64,000 nucleotides of DNA, taken from positions 10,305,456 to 10,369,455 of the forward strand of contig CM055102.1 in assembly GCA_029204225.1 (NCBI GenBank), read 5' to 3'. A model generated the notes under the pieces. That model worked only from the letters and a program-made list of their open reading frames with translations. It did no database searches and was not told the origin of the DNA. Both the position numbers and the translations under genes were made by a program. This DNA comes from Diphasiastrum complanatum. Lineage: Eukaryota > Streptophyta > Lycopodiopsida > Lycopodiales > Lycopodiaceae. Positions within the stretch are counted from its first letter, which is position 1, and each line of letters opens with the position of its first letter. Shown one piece after another: positions 37,601 to 42,119 of this stretch.

Positions 37601-38186
37601 AAACTTTTTTCAAGAATCGAGTGAATGATACCTTTCACATTCTCTAGTGACACAACATCAAAGATGTCAGCTCAGAACTTTTGATTGAAGTAGATGTCAA
37701 ATCTAAAGATCCAACGAAAAAACAATACCACACAAGCCTCAGTTGACTTAAGCCTCAGCTTCAACCTTTCCTTTGACACTGCTATTCTAAGTCAATAATC
37801 ACAAACCAAAGACTGTGTGTACCTCATCATGTAGCACAAAACACTCTGGGACTTTGAACGGATTGGATGTTATTTCCTAAAGTATCTAGCATCGTGTGTG
37901 TGTGTGTGTGTTGACCCACATATCCAAACAAACCTCCTAAAATAGTTGGCTGTATGTATGTGTGTCCAAGTCTGATAAAGGGAAGTAGGTGTGGTTCTCT
38001 ATGGAAATGATCTGTGAAGCAGAAATTAAAGCCTGAAACTTAGACATCTCAAGAGAGAGGGAGAGCACTTACAGCTCCAAGTTTCAAAAACCCATCCACT
38101 GTTCTGTTCAACAAGGGATGGCCCATATCAATGAAAACATTGACAGAAGGTGAACGGACAGTTCCAGAAACTCTTGCTTGTGGCAT
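11891..38186 (-). CDS. OEP16: OEP16-type plastid outer-envelope channel, six exons across 26 kb
   Basis: The product belongs to the OEP16 branch of the Tim17/22/23 (PRAT) family: small four-helix proteins of the outer plastid envelope that form a cation/amino-acid-selective channel, also linked to preprotein import in other plants. Exons (minus strand) are 38186-38073, 37386-37335, 36818-36787, 28334-28301, 12935-12868 and 12034-11891. Phases join without error to 444 nt, 147 residues plus stop, the usual family length. Diagnostic segments are [51 protein letters not shown] and the C-terminus [12 protein letters not shown], matching what I recall of angiosperm OEP16-1. Donors are GTAAGT, GCAAAC, GTAAGA, GTATGT and GTCTCT; all acceptors are AG. 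Introns 3 and 4 are swollen by transposons. No stop or frameshift is seen. The paralogue (OEP16-1 or -2) is not settled. Confidence 0.92.
12396..12450. repeat. (CT)n microsatellite in OEP16 intron 5
   Basis: About 27 CT units on the plus strand, which is GA on the OEP16 coding strand. Confidence 0.95.
12790..12866. repeat. (GA)n microsatellite abutting an OEP16 splice donor
   Basis: About 38 GA units on the plus strand. The last unit is separated from the exon 5 boundary (12868) only by the G of the GT donor. Confidence 0.95.
12868..12935 (-). CDS. OEP16: OEP16 exon 5
   Basis: 68 bp; it enters with two bases of a split glycine codon after acceptor TTTCTACAG and encodes [22 protein letters not shown]. 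It leaves in phase 0 at donor GTCTCT. A tryptophan before this intron and lysine-asparagine after it match the family wording RDWKNA. Confidence 0.93.
12936..17030. other. Left part of OEP16 intron 4, mostly featureless
   Basis: No further OEP16 exon is needed or found here. The only coding-like sequence is the degenerate segment at about 15790-16230, minus strand (separate entry). The rest is AT-rich with no LTR, tRNA or open frame that I can assign. Confidence 0.45.
15785..16230 (-). pseudogene. Degenerate coding remnant of unknown origin
   Basis: Across two or three frames the minus strand reads like real protein: [20 protein letters not shown], then [20 protein letters not shown], then [18 protein letters not shown], with a stop in between. 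The wording resembles accessory ORFs of plant LTR retrotransposons, but I cannot name a family. It lies alone in intron 4 with no neighbouring pol or LTR. Confidence 0.35.
17055..17084. repeat. (TA)n microsatellite
   Basis: About 14 TA units just left of the GC-rich palindrome island. Confidence 0.9.
17088..17290. repeat. GC-rich palindrome island, word GGACGCGTCC
   Basis: GGACGCG/CGCGTCC, GTCCGGGC and GGGGCCCGGAC variants recur at least eight times on both strands, split by a T-run of about 26 bases and ended by an A-run. Structure and word usage resemble the islands at 27, 36 and 62 kb. It lies about 550 bp upstream of the hAT gene start. No target duplication was found. Confidence 0.6.
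17357..17690. repeat. Compound (GT)n/(GA)n microsatellite block
   Basis: Alternating blocks: GT at 17363-17390, GA at 17391-17448, GT at 17459-17520, then shorter GT and GA runs to about 17670. It stands immediately upstream of the telomere-like repeats and the hAT gene. Confidence 0.9.
17700..17730 (+). repeat. Interstitial telomere-like repeat, four TTTAGGG units
   Basis: Four perfect TTTAGGG units (plant-type telomere sequence), preceded by degenerate units from about 17677. It lies about 100 bp upstream of the first ATG of the hAT gene; the reverse strand reads AAACCCTA, the telo-box found in promoters of many plant genes. Confidence 0.85.
17768..17829. repeat. (GA)n microsatellite next to hAT gene start
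   Basis: About 30 GA units ending at the A of the first ATG (17829) of the hAT reading frame. Confidence 0.95.
17829..20916 (+). CDS. hAT-superfamily transposase gene, six exons, AT-hook tail
   Basis: Exons: (17829 or 17948)-18817, 18941-19164, 19256-19588, 19699-19924, 20013-20195, 20302-20916, all with GT donors and AG acceptors and matching phases; from 17948 they give 816 codons plus stop. Order: BED zinc finger ([12 protein letters not shown] then RAHLGG), S/T/P/A-rich linker, DUF659-type core with [14 protein letters not shown] and WTPCAAH, dimerisation region with [10 protein letters not shown], acidic segment, then AT-hooks ([15 protein letters not shown]). D, D and E of the hAT catalytic triad are present. 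The BED finger is in the main frame but reaches the ATG at 17829 only across a one-base shift in an A5 run (17873-17877); an in-frame TGA lies at 17852. The gene sits in OEP16 intron 4, opposite strand. I found no terminal repeats, so it is either a decayed autonomous element or a gene-like derivative. Confidence 0.88.
20917..21070. other. hAT gene 3' flank
   Basis: A short AT-rich stretch between the hAT stop codon and the LINE 3' end. It presumably includes the hAT 3' untranslated region, cut by the LINE insertion. Confidence 0.5.
21264..24610 (-). pseudogene. LINE ORF2: endonuclease, reverse transcriptase, C-terminal motif
   Basis: Reading 5' to 3' on the minus strand: an AP-endonuclease start (IWNCNGI, then [11 protein letters not shown]), [36 protein letters not shown] and the LSDHSFLS box. 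RT follows, with [45 protein letters not shown] and catalytic YADDVV. Near 21.7 kb comes a C-x2-C...H-x4-C motif (CQLCSLSM, then EEHFLFTCP), and finally an arginine-rich end ([11 protein letters not shown]). At least four frame changes (about 24.2, 23.7, 23.1 and 21.6 kb) and a stop after FDSVP break it. A functional protein would nick DNA and prime reverse transcription at the target. Confidence 0.88.
24611..25349 (-). other. LINE spacer between ORF1 and ORF2
   Basis: No conserved wording. A proline/serine-rich translation at 24670-24990 may be the N-terminal lead-in of ORF2 out of frame. The rest, about 25000-25349, is AT-rich. Confidence 0.45.
25350..26727 (-). pseudogene. LINE ORF1-like protein with proline-rich and AT-hook tail, frameshifted
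   Basis: The first part (26727-26389) ends with [20 protein letters not shown] and DDLTYI, resembling the end of the RNA-binding domain of LINE ORF1 proteins (short beta strand, then D-L-T). A stop and a one-base shift near 26355 move the sense to the frame 26354-25350, whose product starts [19 protein letters not shown]. That second part is a long P/A/S-rich region with an internal repeat ([14 protein letters not shown], then [14 protein letters not shown]), followed by AT-hook-like KRPGRPKG and [11 protein letters not shown] and an acidic end. ORF1 proteins bind element RNA; the AT-hooks suggest DNA binding as well. The ORF1 assignment rests on position and weak wording. Confidence 0.6.
26811..26867. 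repeat. (GA)n microsatellite at LINE 5' end
   Basis: About 28 GA units, (CT)n on the LINE sense strand, directly abutting its 5' boundary. Confidence 0.95.
27033..27164. repeat. Palindrome island, word GAATCG/CGATTC
   Basis: GAATCG, CGATTC, GAATCGCGATT and ATCACGATTCG recur on both strands after two A-runs. The right end reads GGTGCATCTATG, nearly the same as the right ends of the islands at 62 kb (GATGCAACTATG) and 39 kb (GATGCATCTATG), which suggests one terminal sequence. No left terminus was found. Confidence 0.55.
27275..27350. repeat. Palindrome island, word GGAACGCG/CGTTCC
   Basis: TTCCGGAACGCGATCC, ACGTTCCGGG and TCGGAACGC occur within 60 bp and are followed by a T-run. No termini or target duplication were found. 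Confidence 0.5.
27770..27865. repeat. Palindrome island, word GGATCGCG/GCGATCC
   Basis: GATCCGGGTCGCGGATTG, GCGCAATCCG and TGCGATCCGC occur within 80 bp after an A-run. It shares GCGATCC with the island at 27275, so the two may be the ends of one element about 590 bp long; I could not confirm a target duplication. Confidence 0.5.
28301..28334 (-). CDS. OEP16: OEP16 exon 4 (34-bp microexon)
   Basis: It encodes [11 protein letters not shown] plus the first base of a glycine codon, between acceptor TTGTGTAG and donor GTATGT. The family reads LKKMCKEG or KKMGKEG here. It is isolated between an 8.5-kb and a 15.4-kb intron. Confidence 0.92.
28446..28511. repeat. (CT)n microsatellite in OEP16 intron 3
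   Basis: About 33 CT units, starting about 110 bp upstream of the exon 4 acceptor on the coding strand, where it reads GA. Confidence 0.95.
28605..28636. repeat. (GT)n microsatellite
   Basis: About 16 GT units in OEP16 intron 3. Confidence 0.95.
29106..29568 (-). repeat. Element B 3' LTR
   Basis: 463 bp, plus-strand ends AGTTATGATC and CCGTAACT. The termini form a short inverted repeat AGTTA/TAACT rather than TG/CA. The adjacent inner sequence, reading CAGGGAG on the minus strand, is a short polypurine tract. Confidence 0.93.
29644..31467 (-). pseudogene. Element B RNase H end, integrase and chromodomain
   Basis: The open frame of 607 codons begins in RNase H ([19 protein letters not shown], then [10 protein letters not shown] and [11 protein letters not shown]). 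The integrase zinc domain follows, where the second histidine appears to be tyrosine ([10 protein letters not shown]), with the cysteine pair CDFC intact. Catalytic residues are present in [23 protein letters not shown] and [17 protein letters not shown]-terminal chromodomain ([19 protein letters not shown]) places it among chromoviruses, whose chromodomain can steer integration to marked chromatin. The frame is intact; the break is upstream near 31470. Confidence 0.9.
31383..32363 (-). pseudogene. Element B reverse transcriptase and RNase H start
   Basis: The open part begins after an in-frame TAG (32361-32363) and reads [20 protein letters not shown], then [12 protein letters not shown] and the catalytic box [12 protein letters not shown]. 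It then passes into RNase H ([18 protein letters not shown]) and loses the frame near 31470. RT is otherwise well conserved. Confidence 0.9.
32364..33060 (-). pseudogene. Element B protease and connector
   Basis: Protease has its catalytic box intact ([15 protein letters not shown]) and ends [14 protein letters not shown] at a TAG (32706-32708). A second TAG follows at 32640-32642 in the connector to RT. The protease frame is +1 relative to gag, which it overlaps near 33050; this may be a real frameshift site or a mutation. Confidence 0.85.
33043..34152 (-). CDS. Element B gag with CCHC zinc knuckle
   Basis: 369 codons, intact. There is a helical N-terminus ([20 protein letters not shown]), then the retrotransposon gag core ([20 protein letters not shown], then GRAATWW and [11 protein letters not shown]), a serine/proline-rich stretch and a C-x2-C-x4-H-x4-C knuckle ([14 protein letters not shown]). 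The length is normal for a chromovirus gag. It starts 757 bp inside the PBS, after a repeat-bearing leader. Confidence 0.9.
   Translation of the reverse strand: MTMDTSPTSSEPRIPSSTYLDEVRHEFRDHLREDMSDVRTDLRQELRETFTALSAQIATLSLQSSVSPLSPPVPPQRTFPPPETPSSFGPLPRDFKDKVQLTVYSGSSDGNELENWYSKLETYFFMFPKTDIQRIHLAALHLEGRAATWWRMFRQTASHPGLASWTEFMTALRLAMIDPQWLIRQRDIFRSLSHTGDLAAYTTRFTELSYLFPDISTLELISHYVAGLRGALRYDVSSFFPLTLSHAISLATALQHKYSPISSSVSRPSRPFTRPIFSSPSSASPTSVNSPSSTLPSAPPPPFSPRPVFVRRYSQPEMSEIREKRLCFNCKRPDHIDRDCRQPATATAVYFHDADTPDNSPDSAICHIS
34340..34600 (-). repeat. Tandem repeats in element B leader
   Basis: GACAGCCTCCAATCA recurs at 34397, 34465 and 34545, each followed by versions of CTGAAAAGATGGCTGG; spacing is 68 and 80 bp. 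They lie between the primer site and gag, in the 5' untranslated leader. Confidence 0.8.
34899..34909 (-). promoter_or_regulatory. Element B primer-binding site (initiator-Met tRNA)
   Basis: Directly beside the 5' LTR the minus strand reads TGGTATCAGAGC, the standard complement of the plant initiator methionine tRNA 3' end, with no spacer. Confidence 0.92.
34910..35372 (-). repeat. Element B 5' LTR
   Basis: 463 bp, 9 mismatches to the other LTR. It supplies promoter and polyadenylation signals for the element; I did not place a TATA box. Confidence 0.93.
35821..36322. mobile_element. hAT-type MITE with 8-bp target duplication, word ACGGTTC
   Basis: The 502-bp element starts CATAGAATC and ends GGGTTCTATG, an imperfect terminal inverted repeat, and is flanked by perfect 8-bp duplications GTGTAAAT (35813-35820 and 36323-36330). 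An 8-bp duplication is the hAT hallmark. Near each end ACGGTTC and GAACCGT recur in both orientations (GAACCGTACGGTTC, GAACCATGGTACGGTTC). TAAT runs and a GATCAGGTC/CTGTGTC repeat fill the middle. It has no coding capacity and lies in OEP16 intron 3. Confidence 0.85.
36331..36786. other. OEP16 intron 3, proximal part
   Basis: AT-rich, no element or exon recognised up to the exon 3 donor. Confidence 0.5.
36787..36818 (-). CDS. OEP16: OEP16 exon 3 (32-bp microexon)
   Basis: It encodes two bases completing a split codon plus [10 protein letters not shown], between acceptor TTGTATGCAG and donor GTAAGA. It supplies the short loop before the conserved NMGKEG segment; other OEP16 proteins have wording such as SKRTLEHS here. 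Confidence 0.92.
36819..37334 (-). other. OEP16 intron 2, apparent GC-AG intron
   Basis: 516 bp. The reading frame requires the exon 2 donor to be AAAG/GCAAAC, a GC rather than GT start; the acceptor is a normal TGCAG. No GT nearby gives the right phase. Confidence 0.65.
37335..37386 (-). CDS. OEP16: OEP16 exon 2
   Basis: 52 bp encoding [17 protein letters not shown] plus one base, after acceptor CTGTGAGCAG. It covers the first membrane helix after VDGFLKLGA; relatives read VATTRALAEDTYKIV or similar. Confidence 0.9.
37387..38072 (-). other. OEP16 intron 1
   Basis: 686 bp with a short GT tract at about 37893-37911; no other feature. Confidence 0.7.
38073..38186 (-). CDS. OEP16: OEP16 exon 1 with start codon
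   Basis: 38 codons from ATG at 38186. It encodes [18 protein letters not shown], an MGHPLLN segment and VDGFLKLGA, followed by a consensus GTAAGT donor. Known OEP16 proteins have the same start and spacing (SGT..., VDMGNPFLN...), so the ATG choice is secure. There is no cleavable transit peptide, as expected for outer-envelope proteins. Confidence 0.93.
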
Positions 38187-38698
38187 TTTGATATCTTCTG
38201 TCACTTACAAAAGCACCACTGCCAATTATGTATTGCACTAAGCTGCAATGATCAAAAGACAAAATTAGTCAATACCTTTTGAGGATAAAAGGTAAACAAG
38301 TTTGTGAATTTCACCACGTTGATCTCAGCTTAATGAGCTAAATCAATCTGCTAGGACTTTGCAAGAATATCAGCATAACCAGGTTGATCATGTGAAAAAA
38401 ACAAACATGTTGGCACTTTGCAAGCATGTTGACACACATGTTGGCAGTGGTCATGTCAAAATGACAAAAAACAAGAACTCATACACATCATTCATCATAT
38501 CCATCTTCTAAAAAAGTTGAAACTCAAATTACACAAATAGATTCCATTTTTCCCAAAAATGGTGTTTGTAAGGTTGTTCAAAAGAAAGTAATCAAAGCAG
38601 CACAAGTCGTGATATTCAGCTGGTTAACATATGCTTTGTTACATAGCTATGCCTTTGAATGAATATATTAATTATCCTATATTTTTGTCATAGTTGCC
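38187..38698. promoter_or_regulatory. OEP16 upstream region
   Basis: 512 bp between the start codon and the MITE/GA-repeat block must hold at least the 5' untranslated region and probably the core promoter. I could not assign a TATA box or start site with confidence. Confidence 0.4.
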
Positions 38699-38713
38699 CA
38701 GAAATGCGTTTCT

Positions 38714-38714
<1 letters not shown>

Positions 38715-38762
<48 letters not shown>

Positions 38763-38795
38763 GGGGGGGGGGCGGGGGGGGGGGGGGGGGGGGGG
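38715..38795. repeat. (GA)n followed by poly-G run
   Basis: About 22 GA units, then about 34 nearly uninterrupted G bases. Confidence 0.95.
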
Positions 38796-38909
38796 ACATG
38801 TGTCTTATCTCTTCAGTATAGTTTCCGCCATGACTCAGTATGGTTTAGTACAATTCCGTATGGTTCAGTATGGTTCCTTACGGTTTCAGTTCAGTTTCTT
38901 GTGATCTCA

Positions 38910-38912
<3 letters not shown>
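38796..38912 (+). repeat. 118-bp repeat, copy 1 (TATGGTT words)
   Basis: ACATGTGTCTTATCTCTTCAG onward, rich in GTATGGTT. It is about 90% like 39407-39525; both copies stand directly after a G-run that itself follows a GA or CT tract. Confidence 0.8.

Positions 38913-38963
<51 letters not shown>
38913..38963. repeat. (GA)n microsatellite
   Basis: About 25 GA units directly after copy 1 of the 118-bp repeat. Confidence 0.95.
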
Positions 38964-38965
<2 letters not shown>

Positions 38966-39324
38966 CCTGCTGTAACACAACAAGTCATTCTAATTTTTAT
39001 CCTCGACAGAATCCAGTAGGAATTGATGCACCTAAACTAGGATACCCTATACCTGATACTTTGGCAACCTATATAAATGTACCGCCCTTAATTAGAGCTT
39101 TAATCTGATACCCATATTGCCCACAAAAAATCAAATTTAATTTTTTTTTTAAAAGTTTCTCGAAAACACTCCCCTAAACCAGAAACACGATGCATCTATG
39201 ATTTGTATAGAGTGTGTAGGATCAGAACTCAAATTTCCATAAATTTAAAGTTCTTATATGTATGTTTATCTAATACAATGTAGTATGTTATCGTTCCCTT
39301 ATGAATATGCTTGATTTGGTCAAG

Positions 39325-39330
<6 letters not shown>

Positions 39331-39392
<62 letters not shown>

Positions 39393-39406
39393 GGTGGGGG
39401 GGGGGG
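39331..39406. repeat. (CT)n followed by G-run
   Basis: About 30 CT units followed by GGGGT and about 11 G. Confidence 0.95.
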
Positions 39407-39525
39407 GACATGTATCTTATCTCTTCAGTATGGTTTTCGCCATGATTCAATGTGGTTTAGTACGATTCAGTATGGTTCAATATGGTTCCTTATGGTTTCA
39501 GTTCGGTTTGTTGTCATCTCAGATA
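39407..39525 (+). repeat. 118-bp repeat, copy 2 (TATGGTT words)
   Basis: Second copy of the unit at 38796, same strand, with the same preceding G-run. Confidence 0.8.
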
Positions 39526-39585
39526 GAAAGAAAAAAAGCTTTATTAACATCTTTTGGGCACCTGTGGGTGCATAAGACCAAACCC
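39526..39585 (-). mobile_element. LINE 3'-tail fragment with variant hairpin
   Basis: The minus strand reads GGTCTTAT, then hairpin GCACC-CACA-GGTGC, then AAAAGATGTTAATAAAGCTTTT and a TTTC tail. It matches the 3' ends of the LINEs at 11 and 21 kb except that the stem bases are exchanged as pairs. Only about 60 bp is recognisable; it could be a LINE remnant or a SINE sharing the tail. Confidence 0.6.
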
Positions 39586-39609
39586 ATCCTCAGAAGAGCT
39601 CTATACCCC

Positions 39610-39955
39610 TGCTAAAGAGGTTGAATCCTATGTGGCTGCCAGTATGTATGTTCTGCAGTAGGATTTCAAGGGGGTGAAAGCTGAACTCCACTTGGTTAAA
39701 CTTGAAATGTCCCAACTTAAAGACACTAAATGCAAGCTTCAACAAGAGGTGGATATGCTGAAGCAAGAACTCCGGGCTCAACCCATCCTTGCTACACCGG
39801 AATCATCCAACAAGCTCAAAGAACTGGAAGCCAAAATTGAGAAGCAGAAAGAGGAAACCATGTCTTGGGCAACTATACTTAAGAGAGGTAACAAACCCAT
39901 TGTGCCCATCTCCTTGGTTATATCAGCCACCCTTTTCAAAAAAAGGCTTCGTTGA
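39610..39955 (+). pseudogene. Coiled-coil ORF fused to a LINE fragment
   Basis: The translation from 39674 is strongly helical and heptad-like (LVKLEMSQLKDTKCKLQQEV, then KLKELEAKIEKQKEETMSW). It runs without a gap into LINE ORF2 sequence at about 39950. It may be captured host sequence or another transposon's coiled coil; I cannot name it. Confidence 0.4.
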
Positions 39956-41640
39956 TTCCTTATTCAGTTCCCCCACAAGTGCCTTTTGGCGTAAAGTATC
40001 ATCCCTTGTTCTCCAACTCCTCTTCTTGAAGACTTACATTTTTGGACCACCTATGCCACTCACTATACACTATACCCACTGACTCACCCATCTCCATCTC
40101 CCCCCGTCCATGTGAGTTCACCTTCTTTATCTCTAATATGGTCCTAATAGCCATGCACCAGAGACATAGAAGATCTCTATTTGTGAAATTAGAATATATC
40201 CAATTTCACAAATTTATATAGAGAAGTCCGTGATGTCATAAGGTAAACCTTTGTAACAATATACTAGAGACATAGAAGACCATGAATCTGAATTGTGAAT
40301 CCATACGGCATACTTACTTTCACCTATCCTTGCCACTTTGCTAAATCGTGCAATTGTCTCCTGGTGCACTAATATCATCCACCCCATCCACAAAAATGGT
40401 GAATTATCATGATCGAGCATGTTATTGCGAAACTATATGGCACTATCCTCCAGTCGCCAAAGTTGAAATTAGGCGATTACATGTTCTAGAATAGGCTGGT
40501 TTCCAAGCTCACTATTCCAACACTCGAACGATCATCAAGGCAGAGGGTTTACTATTGTTTTTGTTGACTTCAGAAAAGCCTTCGATTATGTTCCACACTC
40601 CCTTCTCATCCAGAGATTACGTTACCTTGGCTTCTCCACAAACACATTTCTTGCGGTGATGGCACTTTATGAGAGGGTTCTTGACTGCTTTCGGAGTGAC
40701 ACGGGCATATCAGAGCATATATAGAGTACAATTGAAGTGAAGCAGGGCTGCTCCCTCTCCCCCTTATTCGGATTATATATTAATGAGCTTGAGAGAGTCA
40801 TTGAGCAGTCTGGTGGCACATGACACAATCTTGGAAATATTCTGATTGCTATCCTACCTTATGCAAATGATGTGGCTATAGTCTCGACGACTAGAGAGGT
40901 CCTCCAGCAACAATTAGTAGACAGTCTTCGTGCTTTTTGCTCTAGGTGGGGTTTGGGGATTAATACTACAAAGACCAAGATTATGGTCTTCAAAACATCC
41001 AGGGCCTTCATGCTGAGACAAGAGCTTATCTTTGACGGACGACCATTGGCGGTAGTTTCATCCTACACTTATTCAAGGGTTCTTTTTACTAGTCCTATAT
41101 TTGGCATGAGATAGATAGCTATAGCTACACTTGGGAAGAGACATGCCTCCCTTGTCCAGTTAGAGAGGTTCTGTTTTCAGAAGTTTATTCGGGATGCCTT
41201 GAGTAAGTGTTGGCTTTTTGACACAATTGTTACCCCCACCACGTTATACACAATAAAGGCATGGTGCACAAGTTTGACTTCCTCATATTGGACCAGTATC
41301 TCATGTTTGTAGATCCTCATGTTGTCACGTATGATATGGGCTAAGCCCTCCGTCCCACATCGAATCGTTCTGGCTTAATTTGTAGTCCCACCTATACAGC
41401 TTGATGCCATCTTTCAACTTATCGCATGTTTACAATGAGTTGGGGCATTTCCTATGGATGAGCAGAGATACACACAAGCAACAATCACCTCGTCACAACA
41501 CCTTCATAGTCAGATACCGACTATCCTGCTTCTCTCAAGCCTCTCATTTACTTGATACACTGGGCATTTCTATCATGGACCTTCCAGCAGGCACTCATGA
41601 CTACATTAGATGTTTCCTAAATCGAGTATATCTTAGGCGC
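39950..41640 (+). mobile_element. Second LINE copy, decayed ORF2 fragment
   Basis: Plus-strand translations follow the LINE at 21-24 kb in order: VDSLFSSPTSAFWRKV, ILATLLN near 40340, TNIIHPIHK near 40380, an RT segment with an altered catalytic box (ILPYANDV near 40855, relatives read YADDV), KTKIMVFKTSRAFM and QELIFDGRPLAVVSSYTY at 40970-41090, and [20 protein letters not shown] at about 41530. All frames are needed. About 190 bp at 40120-40310 is an unrelated insertion containing the direct repeat GAGACATAGAAGA. The 5' endonuclease and 3' tail are absent. Confidence 0.82.
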
Positions 41641-42119
41641 ACCGATGCTACACATGCCCCCCATACACATGTGGCTACAAGACCACATCGGTCATGTGCT
41701 AGCTAACCCTAGTCACTACCTGCCAAATCACGGGTTAACTTGGTCAGTTGTACGTCGGCTCTACCAAACTCACCATGCCACACGTCGTGTGTAAGTACAC
41801 CGGGTTGCTACTGCAACACACCTTGTCATGACTGACCCCAGGTGACTTCAATGAGGATTCATCGACTGTCTCAAACTAGTCCTATGATCTCTGGAGCTAT
41901 CGCTTTCGTCAGAATATGTTGGATCCATGACTGGATCCTCCTCAAGAATGTTGTCGCTCCTCGATGACGAACTTAGGATAGGACCTCTGTAGCTGGGCTT
42001 GACCCTTCCATGTTGCTTCAAACTATGGTAATCCTTTCGAAGCTACCCAAAAACTCGGGAATGAGGCAATTTCTTAGTCGTCACTGTCTTTGCTCTAAGA
42101 TATGCTCTATTACTTCCCT
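41641..42119. other. No feature recognised
   Basis: GC-richer sequence between the second LINE and element F; it could be an LTR remnant but no partner was found. Confidence 0.35.

Larger units (their letters stand above)
38699..39200. mobile_element. Probable hAT-type MITE carrying GA tracts, word CCAGAAA
   Basis: It starts CATAGTTGCCCAGAAA and ends TTTCTCGAAAAC...CCAGAAACACGATGCATCTATG, so CATAG/CTATG termini and the CCAGAAA/TTTCTGG word occur at both ends, as in the other two MITEs. The flanking octamers ATTTTTGT and ATTTGTAT agree at only 6 of 8 positions, so the call is weaker. Inside are two (GA)n tracts (38715-38760, 38913-38963), a G-run (38762-38795) and a TATGGTT-word segment. It lies 0.5-1.0 kb upstream of OEP16. 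Confidence 0.5.

Noticed and set aside
40159-40280. Direct repeat GAGACATAGAAGA within the second LINE
   Set aside because: Too short and isolated to define an element; noted only as part of a small insertion.
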